Source of the DNA: Acanthamoeba sp. SK_2022b
Lineage: Eukaryota > Discosea > Longamoebia > Acanthamoebidae
DNA: 64,000 nucleotides
NCBI GenBank assembly: GCA_027943245.1
Contig: JANDJZ010000069.1
Location: 1 to 64,000, forward strand
Direction: 5' to 3'
The notes beneath the pieces are model-generated. The model made no database searches. It was not told where the DNA came from and saw only the letters and a list, made by a program, of their open reading frames with translations. Each line of letters starts with the position of its first letter. The stretch's first letter is position 1. Made by a program: the position numbers and the translations under genes. Positions 11,070-22,500 of this stretch are shown here, one piece after another.

Positions 11070-11683
11070 GCGCCCCACACCCACCACCCTGGGCCTTGAT
11101 CTTCGGCCCGCCGTGGACGCGCTAGCAGCCGCGGCAGATGCCGCGCCTGCGTCACCTTTCTTTCCCTGCTTTCCATTTTATCTTCATTTTCGAGTTATTC
11201 ATTGACTACGACGTAGCAAGCTTTAGGTCACCAATTTTTTTCAATACAATACACACGATCAACATTTCAACCACCTTGCCTTCTTTCTAGCATCGGCCCA
11301 CCCAGTAACGCCAAAAAGACAGTCGGTCACTGCACTTCAGCTACCACGACCATGTTCCGGCCGCCTCGAGTATGTCCCAACATGTTGGAATTCTTGTCGG
11401 CGCGAGTTCGGAGGTTCAGAGCCCCGCAAATCAGAGTATGATCAGGCTCACCGGTCTCAAGGCGCCACTAAGAGCGGAAAGCCCAAATTCGGGCCCCACG
11501 CCGCACTCGGCCCGCAAACTGGAATGAGCCACGTGAGCTGTCGACAACCTATCACCACTTCCGGAAGACCACAATCGTCGCCGATTGGAGATCTTCTCGG
11601 GCCGCCCTCCACCTACAAATAGGGCACCACAGCGGGGGGTTCAACAACATAGACAAGGCTATAACAACATCACACAAAGGACG
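11070..11683. other. Intergenic region (614 bp) between CAA and OYE genes
   Basis: The left part is the 3' region of the CAA gene, with T-rich stretches and ATACAATACA near 11240. The right part holds the promoter of the oxidoreductase gene. A CTACAAATAGGG motif at about 11611-11622 sits roughly 65 bp before the ATG and may be its TATA-like element. No convincing coding frame was found. Confidence 0.5.
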
Positions 11684-13355
11684 ATGGAGAGCAAACAAGA
11701 GAGCCATATCGTTCCCCAGCTGCCCCCCTACTTTCCGCCTTGGGACGGCCACGCAGTCCAAGACTTTGGGCCAGCAGCCCAGCGCGGCGAAGCTCGTCAT
11801 GTGCCTCACCTGTTCACACCACTCAAAATCCGTGACATCACGTTGAAGAACCGCGTCGTCGTTTCGCCCATGTACGCTACCTGCCCACTCAAGAAGCTAG
11901 CAGTGGTGCTCAAACCTTATTCCAACAGGTGCATGTATTCGTCAGTCGACGGGTTCATGAGCGATTTCCACTTGACCCACCTGGGCACCTTCGCCAAGGG
12001 TGGCGCTGGCCTCGTCATCTTTGAGGCATCGGGCGTGCAGGACGTGGGACGCATTACCCCGTGGGACGCCGGCGTGTGGAAGGACGAACACATCGGGCCG
12101 CTCAAACGCATCGTCGACTTCATTCACACGCAGAAGGCCCACGCTGGTCTTCAGCTTGCACACGCTGGTCGCAAGGTAACGTGGGAAACACTGTACCTTC
12201 TTTGCCTCGTCTTTTCTCACATGTGCGCAATGCTTTCGCAGGCCACGTCCTACCCGCCGCACCTCACATTCCCACAGCCTAGCGCAGCCGTGCCTTTGGA
12301 GAAGGGTGGCTGGGTTCCAGTCGCCCCCTCTCCGGTAAGAGGCCACCATTAGCGAAACTGAGATCAACGTTGATCATGCTGATGTCCACCCCAAACAGAT
12401 CGCATACGATGACAAATCGCCAGTCCCGCACGAGCTCACCAAGGACGAGATCAAGGCCACGGTGCAGGCTTTTGCCGACGCCGCTGTGCGCGCTGACAAG
12501 GCTGGCTTTGATGTCATCGAGCTCCACGGAGCCCACGGATACCTCATCTCTTCGTTCAACTCGCCCCTCACCAACCAGCGTACAGACGAGTACGGAGGCA
12601 GCTTCGAGGTATGCACAACTCACTCTACTCGATCTCTGCTGCGATGGCCCTTCATCACTGACGGAACCGCGTAGAACCGAACACGGTTCTTGATGGAGGT
12701 CATCAGGGCCGTGCGCCAGGTGTGGCCCGCGTCCAAGCCGCTCTTCCTGCGACTCTCGAGCTCCGATTGGGTGGAGGGTGGCACGACCATCGATGACACT
12801 GTGAAGCTGTCCAAGCTTGTCAAGGCCGAAGGCGTCGATCTTGTCGACTGCTCGTCCGGTGGCCAGAGGTACTGATCGCACACCACAGCTTCAGCTCAGA
12901 AGACCCGGCGCTGACCCAAGCGATGTGCCACACAGCCCGGCACAGAAGATTACCGTCGGACCACTCTATCAGGTCCCTTTCGCAGAGCAAGTTAAGCGCG
13001 AGGCTGATGTGCTCTCCGGCGCCGTCGGTATGATCGTGTCGCCGCTCCAGGCCGAAGAGATCATCTTCCACAAGCGAGCAGGTGCGCGGTCAACCTAACA
13101 CCTAACCTCCATCTCATGTTGGTAACCCGAGGTGTTCGTTGCAGACCTGGTGTTCATTGGCCGTGAACTGCTGCGTGATCCGTTCTGGGCGCTGCACGCT
13201 GCTAAGGAGCTGAGATACGATATACACTGGCCCGCCCAGTGCGTCTCCCCTCCTTGCTGCCCGGTTTCCTGATGTAGTACCTTGGTTATTGTTCTCACGC
13301 TGCTTCATCTCCGCCCAGGTATGAGTGGGCAGTCAACAGACCAGTGCCCAAGTAA
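11684..13355 (+). CDS. Old Yellow Enzyme-type NAD(P)H:flavin oxidoreductase (YqjM class)
   Basis: join(11684..11871, 11929..12175, 12242..12334, 12399..12608, 12675..12868, 12936..13081, 13145..13238, 13319..13355); all GT-AG; 402 aa. The family reduces activated C=C bonds with FMN and NAD(P)H. Visible features are the N-terminal [21 protein letters not shown], the YqjM-type CMYSS (cysteine modulating the flavin, tyrosine near the active site), HAGRK, the catalytic ELHGAHGYL with both histidines, [36 protein letters not shown] and a C-terminal NRPVPK. Length is close to the family norm, with about 40 extra N-terminal residues and no clear targeting signal. It is probably cytosolic. The substrate cannot be told from sequence. 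Confidence 0.92.
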
Positions 13356-13597
13356 ACCGGCTTTTCTCCAGTTCTTTGAGAAGATACCTCCTCAAAGAGG
13401 GAAGCTGTACCAAAGCCTAAATGCACATAAATTCTGGCTTCTTTTTGTTTAACATTTCTTTTCCCATTTTTTTGGGTTTTCCCTAAAGTGAGAGATGTCG
13501 TGGCGATTCAGTTTGATTCAGCCACCTCTTGTGGCGGCTGCGATTACAGAGCGCAAATCAAACGTTTTGGATTTGGCCAGGGCTTCGAAGATCGTGC

Positions 13598-14343
13598 ATG
13601 CGCAGAAGGCATCTGCTGAGTGCTGGATTGATCTTTTTTGCCTTGTTTATTGCCGTTCTCTGTCTTGCCTTCCTATCTTTTGGGGCTCCTGAGCAAAGCG
13701 CTTTCAGCGTTTCTAGCAGCGGCCTACGCATCAACAACAACTTCAATTGGAGGCAGTTTCGCTTCAATCCAGATCGCAACATGTACGTGAGACGTCGTGA
13801 GGAGAACACGAGGGCCTACCTCGACTTCTACTACAAGGAGCCCATGGTAGACTTCAACCGCTACATCCGAGGCAAGCTGCAAGACGGAGACAGCCAGGCC
13901 AAGAAGCAAGCCGTCATCGAGCCCTACATGGGCCCCATACCTGCCTTTGGAGACGACGACGTCAAGGCCCGCCTGCCGTCGCCCTTCTGGGAGGGACACC
14001 AGGAGGCCATCGACTGCTACTGGTCCACTTGGGAGATCGTACTACACACTTCCACCCACCTACCCCGTGTACAGCGCACAGTGTGTGTCTTCTAGTCGGC
14101 CGCTCATCGTTGTCCGCACTCTCCATTCAATCGCATAGGCCTTTCGTAACATCAAGCCTGCCGGGACGGAGAACGGCTTCGTGGCCAACTTCATCGACAC
14201 CGCGTTCAACAACTGTCTGTTCATGTGGGACTCGGCCTTCATCCTCCTGTTCGCCAGGTTCGCCAGCCCTTACCACGTCCCGCCCTCCAGCGATCGCAAG
14301 CAATAGGCAGATCGACGTGCCTGCGATATCTGTAAGCCTTACT

Positions 14344-14405
<62 letters not shown>

Positions 14406-16636
14406 ACGGTTCGCGCGCGTTCGACTTTCAGCGCACGCTGGACAACTTCTACGCCAAGCAGCATCCCGACGGTATGTTGCTCAGGCCAAAGGCCTACGCT
14501 TCTGCACATACACGCACGCGCGCGCCTGACACTTGGCCCCCACGCACACTCTCTCTTGCTCTCTGCCTCGTTTAGGGTTCATCAGTCGCGAGATCCATCA
14601 GTGGGATGGCCAGGACCAGTTTCATAGACACGACCCCACCTCCACCGGTACAACGGGCCCCCTTCTACACAGACCTCGCCGCTGGTCGCGCGAGCGCGTG
14701 CTGACCCCCAAGCCGTGGCAAAACGATCGGAACAACACGCAGGGCCCAACGTCTTGCCGTGGGAGGAGTGGGAGTACTTCCAAAACTTTGGGGACGTGCA
14801 GCGCATTAAGAACATCTTCTTCCCCCTCTTGGGCTATCATCGCTGGTAACCCACCACCCACCACTGCTCTTGATCGCATCATCATCGTCACCAACACTCG
14901 CCTTGTGGTGATAGGATGCGCAAGCATAGAACGTGGCCCGACGGCACGTATTGGACCTGCGGCCTCGGCTGCGGCATGGACAACCAGCCGCGCATTCCCG
15001 AAGGTGGGTCGACCCTCACTCGGCTCACGCGCGCACATACGCCAGCCGTTTCCGACGGGACCAATAACTGCGTGTGTGTGTGGCGTCAATGATCGCGTCG
15101 CGTCGCAGGCTTCAATGCGTGGGTGGACCACGGCCACATGGCCTGGATCGACGCGTGCTCGCACGCCGTGTTGTCGGCCAAGATCCTCCTCGACATGCAC
15201 AAGGTCGTCCGCGATAGCGGAGCCGCGGTACGTCCCCCCCCCACAGGGAACACCAAACCAGCCACAATTCGTCTTGTTATTTATTTTCATTTCATTTCAT
15301 TTTATGATATATAATATTGATTTAATTTGAATTCTTCAAGGAGAGTGAGTGGGACGTCGACTTGACCGACCTGCACGAGGAGGTCGAGCAGCTCACCAAG
15401 TTCATCAACGACGCCATGTGGGACGACACCACCGGATTCTACCACGACCGCAGGTACACCCGAGTCGTTTGTGGCATTGAAAAGCGTGAGCGAGCGCGTG
15501 CGTGCGTTTGCGCTCCAATGACCGTGTCTTCCCCCCCTCTCCCTTTGCCGCAGGCTGAGCCAGCTGACGGGCCGGGAGAGGAAGGGCCAGAGGGCCGGCC
15601 TGTCCGAGGTGAAGACCATCGGCGCCTACTGGACCCTCCTCGCGGGCGTCGTGCCCCGGGAGCGCCTCGCCAAGTTCGTCGGCCACCTCGACAACCCCGC
15701 CGAGTTCAAGACGCCCCACCGCGTGCCCGCCCTCAGGTGCGCGTGCGTGGGACAACGCCGACAGGCGTGTCTCTCCTCCTCTTGTTGGTTCGCGCGGGGC
15801 GCGTTCGCATTTGACGCGTGGCGCGTTGCTCCCCCCCCCCTCCCCTTATGCCAGCCGCGACCACCCCAAGTTTGCGGAGAACGGCGACTACTGGAACGGC
15901 GGAGTGTGGGCGCCCACCAACTACATGGTCCGTCTGGCTCTTGCCGCCGACGCTCGGCCATGGCTCACGGGGGGGAGGGGGGTCGCGTGCAGGTGTTGCG
16001 CGGTCTGACCAAGAACGGGCAGGACGAGCTGGCCTACGCGATCGCGGCCAACCACCACCAGGCGGTGGTAGACGTCTACAAGCAGACCGGCACCGTTTGG
16101 GAGAACTACAGCCCCTCCAGCGCCGCCCCCGGCTCGCCGGCCAAGAAGTGCGCGCCTGACTGGACTGACCTCCCCCCCCCGTTGTTGTCCAGCCACACAG
16201 CCACCTGACGCGTCGTGGTTGCCCGGCGCGTGAGCAGGGACTTTGTGGGCTGGAGCGGTCTCGGGCCCATCGCCATCTTCCTCGAGTACGTCGTCGGCCT
16301 TCGGCCCTACGTCGAGAAAGGTACACGACACACACGCACACACGACTGGAGGCACATATTGAATCGGTGATCGGTGATCGGTGATTGGTGGTGGGGCCGT
16401 TACAAGGGCTGCTGGTGTGGGACGTGAGGCAGCTGGAAGCCCACGGGGTGAGGCAGTACCCGTTTGGGCGGGACGGGTGGCTCGACCTGTCGTGCGCGCC
16501 CCGGGCCAGCGCGGAGGCCCGCCCGCAGGTGACCGTCACGAGCTCCGTGCCGCTCAAGATCGAGCTCAGGTGGGGCCACGCCGACGACGGGCGCGTGCAG
16601 GTCGACACCATCGATGTCCGGCCCGACGCCAACTGA
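13598..16636 (+). CDS. Type II membrane-anchored glycoside hydrolase, MGH1/GH63-like (alpha/alpha)6 barrel
   Basis: Thirteen exons, join(13598..14038, 14139..14257, 14404..14471, 14576..14647, 14743..14845, 14915..15003, 15109..15227, 15341..15453, 15554..15736, 15855..15927, 15993..16147, 16238..16320, 16407..16636), give 615 aa in phase. The ATG at 13598 starts MRRRHLL followed by a hydrophobic segment (LIFFALFIAVLCLAFL), a signal anchor that would place the enzyme in the Golgi or secretory lumen. The barrel has motifs shared with the GH63/GH37/MGH clan: MWDSAF, REIHQWDGQDQ, WTCGLGCGMDNQPR (candidate catalytic Asp), NGGVWAPTNY and GTVWENYSP (candidate catalytic Glu), WSGLGPIAIF. It acts on an alpha-linked glycan or glycoside (inference). 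The exact linkage is unknown. The ATG at 13495 is in another frame. Confidence 0.85.
14346..14403. repeat. (CA)n microsatellite in glycoside hydrolase intron
   Basis: About 28 CA units run straight into the CAG 3' splice site of the second intron (14258-14403). Confidence 0.9.
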
Positions 16637-16908
16637 CCTTTGGCCAGCCTGTTGGCTCAGGAGAGAGGCAGTTGTTGCCAACGCACTCAAGATGAAATAT
16701 AAAATAAAATAAATAAATAGTTCTCATTGAGCAGTTGCAGTAACGCACGAGAGCGAGTGAAGATCCAAGCAAAGATTATTATTTATATATATATATATAT
16801 TAAAAAAATAGTTCTCATTTATGTATTTATGTGCAGGTGTGGGAAAGTATGTACAGTCGTGGTGGGCGAAAGCAAAGGTAAATCGTACAAAAAAGAAGAA
16901 AAAGAAAA
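16637..16908. other. Convergent intergenic region with AT repeats
   Basis: The 272 bp between the ends of two convergent genes hold AATAAAATAAATAAATA (about 16700-16718, a possible polyadenylation signal for the plus-strand gene) and a short (TA)n at about 16785-16800. Confidence 0.5.
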
Positions 16909-17624
16909 TCAAATGAGGAAGTCGTAGTCCTCCGGGTCGCTGCTGTCGTGGTCCTCCGTCCCGCAGCGACTGGCGCCCTTGAGCACCGAGAAACTGTCGC
17001 CCTCCCGATGGAACGGCACGCCCGGGAACGGGTGGCCGGCGGCCTGCGCGTCGTCGCCCGCGCCCAACCGGCCCTTCTCGCCGGCGTAGAGGCTCAGGGC
17101 AGCCGCGAGCGGCGGCGGGTCGTTGCTCTTGCTGCGAATCCGCAGCACCTTCATCTTGTCCATGGGCGCGTTGTCGAGGCCCATCTGCTGGGAGGCCAGG
17201 GCCACTTCGAGCAGTTCGTCGTCGTTGTTGTTGGTGTGCGCGTCGTCGTCGCTGTCCCCGCCCGCGCCCTCGCGACGGGCCGCCTCCTGCAGTAGCATCA
17301 TGTACGCTCGCTCGCGGTTCTTGAGATACACGAGTCGCCGCTTGAGCTCGTCTGTGACACGCGCGGGCAAAACGCAGACGAGTTACACGGTTGGCCTTCG
17401 CCGATGCGCCAGGCAAGGAGCGGCCGCGCACCTGTGTTCTGGGTCCAGTCCTCCTTGTCGGCGCCCTCGACCTCGCCAGAGTACCGCTTGTGGAACTCGA
17501 ACGCTTCGTGTTCTCTCCGCAGCTTGGCTCGAATCGTGAGCAGCCTCTCGTGCAACTCCTCTCGCCGCTGGTTCTGTTGTGCTGCACACGTCCCACTAAA
17601 CGTCAGCCCGTGCGCACCACACAC

Positions 17625-17696
<72 letters not shown>

Positions 17697-19142
17697 GGAG
17701 AGCGCTGCGAGGTGAGATGAGGGGAGGTACAGGGCACGCAGAAGTTGATTTCGGACTGGGAGAGGAGGATCTTGCGCTGCCGGGCCTTGTCGACGAGGAC
17801 CTGCTTCTTGGCCTGGAGGGCGCGGATCTTTTTGTTGGCGTGCGTGATCCCGCGCAGCAGCTTCTGCACCTTCTGCTTGCTCTTGGCCTTGCGCTCCCGA
17901 TCGGCGGTGATCTTGGCGATCTTTTCCGTGTTGCGGGCCACCAACTCGCGCTCCTGGCTGATGATGCTGTTGATCAGCTGCACCTCCACCTCCACCTCGC
18001 TCTTCTTGTCGTACGACTGGCCATCACGAGATAATCGACGTCAATATATAACCCGCACTCATACACTCATACAACTGGCAACACAAATAAAATATTCTAC
18101 ACAAAGTAATAATATAATTTTACTCTTAGTGAGATGATAAACTTGAAATTATGTAAAAATATAATAAAAATTATATAAATATATAATTGAAAATTAAATA
18201 AATGTGTGAAGTAGGTGGACCACCTTGCGGCAGGTGATTCGCAGCCTCAGCTTGGGCTGGCCGGCCGTGGGCTTGGCTTGTATAAGGTCATACCACCGAT
18301 CCTGCTTACGTGTACGTGTTGTATTATGCGTGTTCGCGTGGTTGCGCCGTGCAGTGTGAGAAAGGAAGGGCAGTATAAGCTTATTGGGCAACGTAGAGAA
18401 GAGGCGAACCTGGGAGTCGGTTCCCGAGACCGAGAGCAGGGGGATCTTGCACATGCCAAAGTGATGCGCTCGAGCTCGGCCTCGGTATTTGACCCTGATC
18501 ACTGATGGACGTGAAAGCAAGCGAGTGAGTCGAGAAAGCTCGGGCTCGGTGAGAGGAGTGGCGCGCGAGGTTGTACCTATCGAAGGAGACTCCAGCTTTG
18601 TGCCAACAAAGTCACTTCAAGAAAAGAAGAGAAAGAAGAAGAAGAAGAGTTGAAATGAGTCACGCGTGCGACCATTGAGAGACAAGCTTGTCCCGATCGA
18701 ATTGCAATAAGCGGTCAACTCAGGTCGACCGGTCACGCCACGTGAGGCGGCCTCGAGCTCTTCGAGTAGAGGGGGGAGGGGTGGCCAAGGACGGGGGAAG
18801 CGGGTACCCTATGAAGTACTCACGCCAGGCCGGGTTGCGCGACTTGAGCGAGGGCTGAGTGTGCCACTGGACGTTCTCGAGGCTGAGCTTGACGTAGTAA
18901 CGTCGGTCGCCTCCGCCCACAAAGTCGAGGCCTTCCACCACTGCGCAGCGCGAGGGGAAAAGATGAGATGCAATTTCAACTCAAAATCACGTGAGAAAGA
19001 CAAGGAAAGGGACCAAACCCTCAACGATGACGGTGTGTCGTGTGGCAAAGCCGCTATCGTTGGTAGTGGAGCACATGGGGCTGCCGCCGAGCGCCACCAG
19101 TTGTCCCAAATCATCCACTGACGAAGACAAGGTGTATTCCAT
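16909..19142 (-). CDS. C2 domain plus coiled-coil protein (8 exons, 428 aa)
   Basis: complement(16909..17351, 17432..17573, 17738..18016, 18224..18301, 18410..18494, 18577..18595, 18824..18940, 19019..19142) is GT-AG throughout and sums to 429 codons. The start MEYTLSSSVDDL is at 19142. The N-terminal half reads as a C2 beta-sandwich: RHTVIVEVVEGLDF, DRRYYVKLSL, LKSRNPAW, CKIPLLSV, DRWYDL, PKLRLRITC. Classical Ca2+-binding aspartate loops are not obvious, so phospholipid or protein binding without calcium is more likely (inference). Next come about 150 residues of charged coiled coil (SEVEVEVQLINSIISQE, KLRREHEAFEFHKRY, ELKRRLVYLKNRERAYMM), then an acidic C-terminus ending DSSDPEDYDFLI. A 19-nt microexon (18577-18595) is required for phase. 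I do not recognise a named family. Confidence 0.75.
17629..17694. repeat. (CA)n microsatellite in C2-gene intron
   Basis: About 33 CA units (UG in the transcript) lie inside the intron 17574-17737. Confidence 0.9.
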
Positions 19143-19555
19143 CTCTCCAAACTCTTGCAATCTTCTTTCTCAGTCTTGAACGGTAAGGCGCCTGCCTCTC
19201 TTCTCTCTTCAAAAACGACTTTGACTTCGACGTGGAGGAAACACTAAGATGAACAAAAGGGACAAGAGATGAGGTGCCCTGTGCTGGAACGTTACGCCCT
19301 GCGCACTTATGGCGCCGAATTGCGCCGAAAATGCCGGAGGTCGGGTAAGCGCCGCATGTGGGCCGGGCAAGCTCAGTGAGGCTTCCAGCGATTTTCTTGG
19401 ATGATGACACTCATCTGCCTGATGTTCTCCCACTATGAACACCGAGTCAACGATCCCTGACCGACCTTCATCTTTACTTGGCCGTTGCTGTTCGCGTTTG
19501 ACATCCACCAGTCAGCAACGACCATGTAAAACCTGTTCGTGGGCAAGACGTGGGC
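19143..19555. other. Intergenic region between C2 and second CAA genes (413 bp)
   Basis: It holds the promoter of the C2 gene and the 3' region of the upstream CAA gene, both on the minus strand. Open frames within it have no domain resemblance. No clear TATA element was seen. Confidence 0.5.
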
Positions 19556-22500
19556 CTAAGGGCAGGAGGGCGTGTGGACCTCGCCACCTCCAGTTCCAGT
19601 GAGTGAGCGGGCCACCACGTTACCCACGATCTGGTGAGCCAAGCAAAAACATGTAACAAATTACAGTGAGAAAATGCTTATTGCATTGGCAGCAAGTGAC
19701 GCACCTGAGCGTTGCCGATGACAACGTCGGAAAGGGGAGCGAGCAGGTTGCCATCCAAGTTGAAGGCGCGAATTGTCACTCTCGAACCCGAGCAGATATT
19801 CCACGTGAGCAAGCCCGAGGGCAAACCGCCTTGGTGCACACGTCGCGCAGGGAATACGGTGAGGGAATGAATGCTCGATTTGGGTATTAAACTCCACTTA
19901 CCGGTGTCGATGGCGAAGTTGGAGAAGGTGATCTCCTCGTCGTCTACGGGCTCCACGTTGACCGCCACCGACTCGACTGCCGACGTGTTGCCGGCGAACG
20001 AGAAACGCAACGAGGTGGCCGATCGGAGCTGCGCCGTGGTGAGGCTGAACGTCTGCGAGGCGTTGCCACTGCCCGCGAACACCAGGTCGCGGCCCGACGC
20101 CGCTGTCGCGACCACGCCATCGGCATTGCACAGAGAGGTGGACGTGGCCGCAAGCGCCAACGCCGCGTCGGTAAAGTTGAATCCTGGTAATGACATCGTC
20201 AGCGTCTACTTGACCACAGGTTCTACATCACCATCGAGGAGAACGGACCGACGCTGCTGGCCAGATCGCTGGTCGTGCGCGCATGGCCGTTGTGGAACGA
20301 GAGGCCCGTGCTTCCCCGCGTCGACTCAGTGGCCACTAGGTCGCCGCACGCCAGCGCGCCGTTGCTGGTCTTGACCAAGGGACCCGCACTGGCGCGTTTC
20401 CGGCGGCCGGTGAGAGGTGGCCTACCGACAGACGAGGGGGGCTTTAACGTACACGACCAAGGTGGCCTCTCCCTCAGCGCATCGCAGTCGCGTGCCGATT
20501 CCAAAGCTGTTGGCGTAGAGGCTCCCGTCCACGGCCACCCTTCCTGTCAAGGAGAGGAGCCCATTCAGAGGCCATGGAAGCAATCACGTTCGCGAAGAGG
20601 GAGTGGGGTCACCCTGCACGTCGCCGTTGGTGAGGTTGAACGCAAACTGCTGGCGATCGGAGTTGCCCGAGAGGAACACGTTGTAGGGCGCGGCCGCTCC
20701 GAAGATCGGCGGCGGGCACGACGAGCCGGACGGCAGCGGGCTCGGGGACGCAGACGCAGAAGGCGAAGGCGAAGGCTCGGGAGAACCGACGATGGAGGGC
20801 GAGGGTGAGCCTGTCGGCGACACCACGATGGTCGGAGAGGCAAGTGCGGAGGGAGAGGGCAATACTGATGAGGAAGTAGAGACCTCCGGCGAAGCGACGA
20901 GCGAGGTTGTCGCAGCCGATGGCGAGCTCAACGGCGATGCGATCGACGCTGGCACGGAAGGGACGGCGGACGTAGTAGGCGAAGCTGATGCCAGCAACGA
21001 AGCCGAGGGAGACATCGGTGCAGAGACCAGGGCGCTCGTTGAGGGCGAGACCGAAGCCGAGGCCGAGGCAGATGTGATTGGCAATGTAGATGGAGATGGC
21101 ACAAGAGATGATGGGGAGGCGACAGGTGAGGCTGGCGATGAAGTAGGCGCTGCGAACGGTGATTGCGATGCAGTTGGCAGCGGCGAAAGAGTGGGTGAGG
21201 ACGAAGCCAACGCGAAAGGAGAAGCTGACGCGGAGGCCAACGGTGACGTCGAGGCTGTTGGTGAGGGAGTCGGAGTGGGCGATTCGGAGATGAGGGTCGC
21301 AGGTGAAGGTGAGGCCGAGACCGGCGTAGGCGACGTGGATGGCGCAGACGGCGATGTCGATGGTGAAGGGAGCACGGACGCAACCACGGCCGATGGCGAC
21401 CCGGAAGCCGTGGGTGGAGGGGAGGCCGATGGCCCACCGGCTGAGGGAGGTGGACAGGCGGGATTCTGCAGAACGCCGCCGCCCGTGCCGTCGAGCGACC
21501 GCGCGACCACGATGCCCGCCACGATGCCGTTCTCCACGGTGAGCGACGAGTTGACGGCGAGCAGGTTGCCCTGCAGGATAACTCCGCGCACGGTCACGTT
21601 GGCCGACGAGCACACCACGTAGGTGATCAGTCCGCCCGGCACCCCGCCCGTGTCGATCTCCACGCCGGAGAAGGTGATGTTGTCGTTGCCCTGCAGCGCG
21701 ACCACGATGCTTTGTATGGGCGTCGATGCGTTCGGCAACACGAACGAGAGAGATCGCGCGGCGTTGATATCGGCGGCATCGACCGAGAATGTCTGCGCGC
21801 CGCTGGCGTTGGTGGCCATCAGCGTGATGTCCCCCGCGGCGGAAACGTTCGCCGAACCGCCACCAATGGAGCAGGCTGCCCCGGCGGCAGCGGCGAGCTG
21901 CCCCGCCTCGGCCGAGAAGTCGATGCACGTCCCGTTCTCCACGCTGCCCAACATCGCGCCTCCGTTGACAAAGGCCGGCAGCGAGACCACCGCCAGCGAA
22001 TCCTCGGCGAAGAGGGAGCCACACTGCACCGAGCCCTGCCGAACCTCAGCGCTCGAGTTGGATCTGCTTGCGGCCGATGAAGCTGTGAGGCGCAGGTCAA
22101 CGCTGTGAGACCAGTGGGTGAAGTCCTTGGGAGGTACCCGCCAATCACCAGCGCCGGCAGCGAAGAGTTGCACGGGCTGAGGCCCGACCCGATGCTGAAG
22201 TCAACTGCGCGCAGGTTGCCGTTGCTCGCGACTCTCCCTACCCACGGGAGAGTCCTCCATGTGAGTAAAAGGGCAACAGGCTAATCAGCGGGGTTGGCGC
22301 ACCTTGCACCTCACCGTTGGTGAGGTTGAAGGTCAGCTCAGTGCCCGCGCTGCCCAGCAGGAACGCGTTGTAGAGCGATACGGTGCTGCCAAACAGGCTG
22401 GGCGCACATGACTGTGGGGAGGCCGACGTTGAAGGCAACGGTGAAGGTGAGGACGAAGATGAAGGCGCAGCTGGCGGAGGCGTCGACACGATCGTAGCCG

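Noticed and set aside
13495..13692. ATG at 13495 as start of the glycoside hydrolase
   Set aside because: It is in a different frame from the hydrolase exon and ends at 13690; the ATG at 13598 gives a classic basic-plus-hydrophobic anchor.
16785..16800. Short (TA)n near the convergent gene ends as an element boundary
   Set aside because: There are no terminal repeats, target duplication or transposase nearby; AT-rich 3' sequence explains it.
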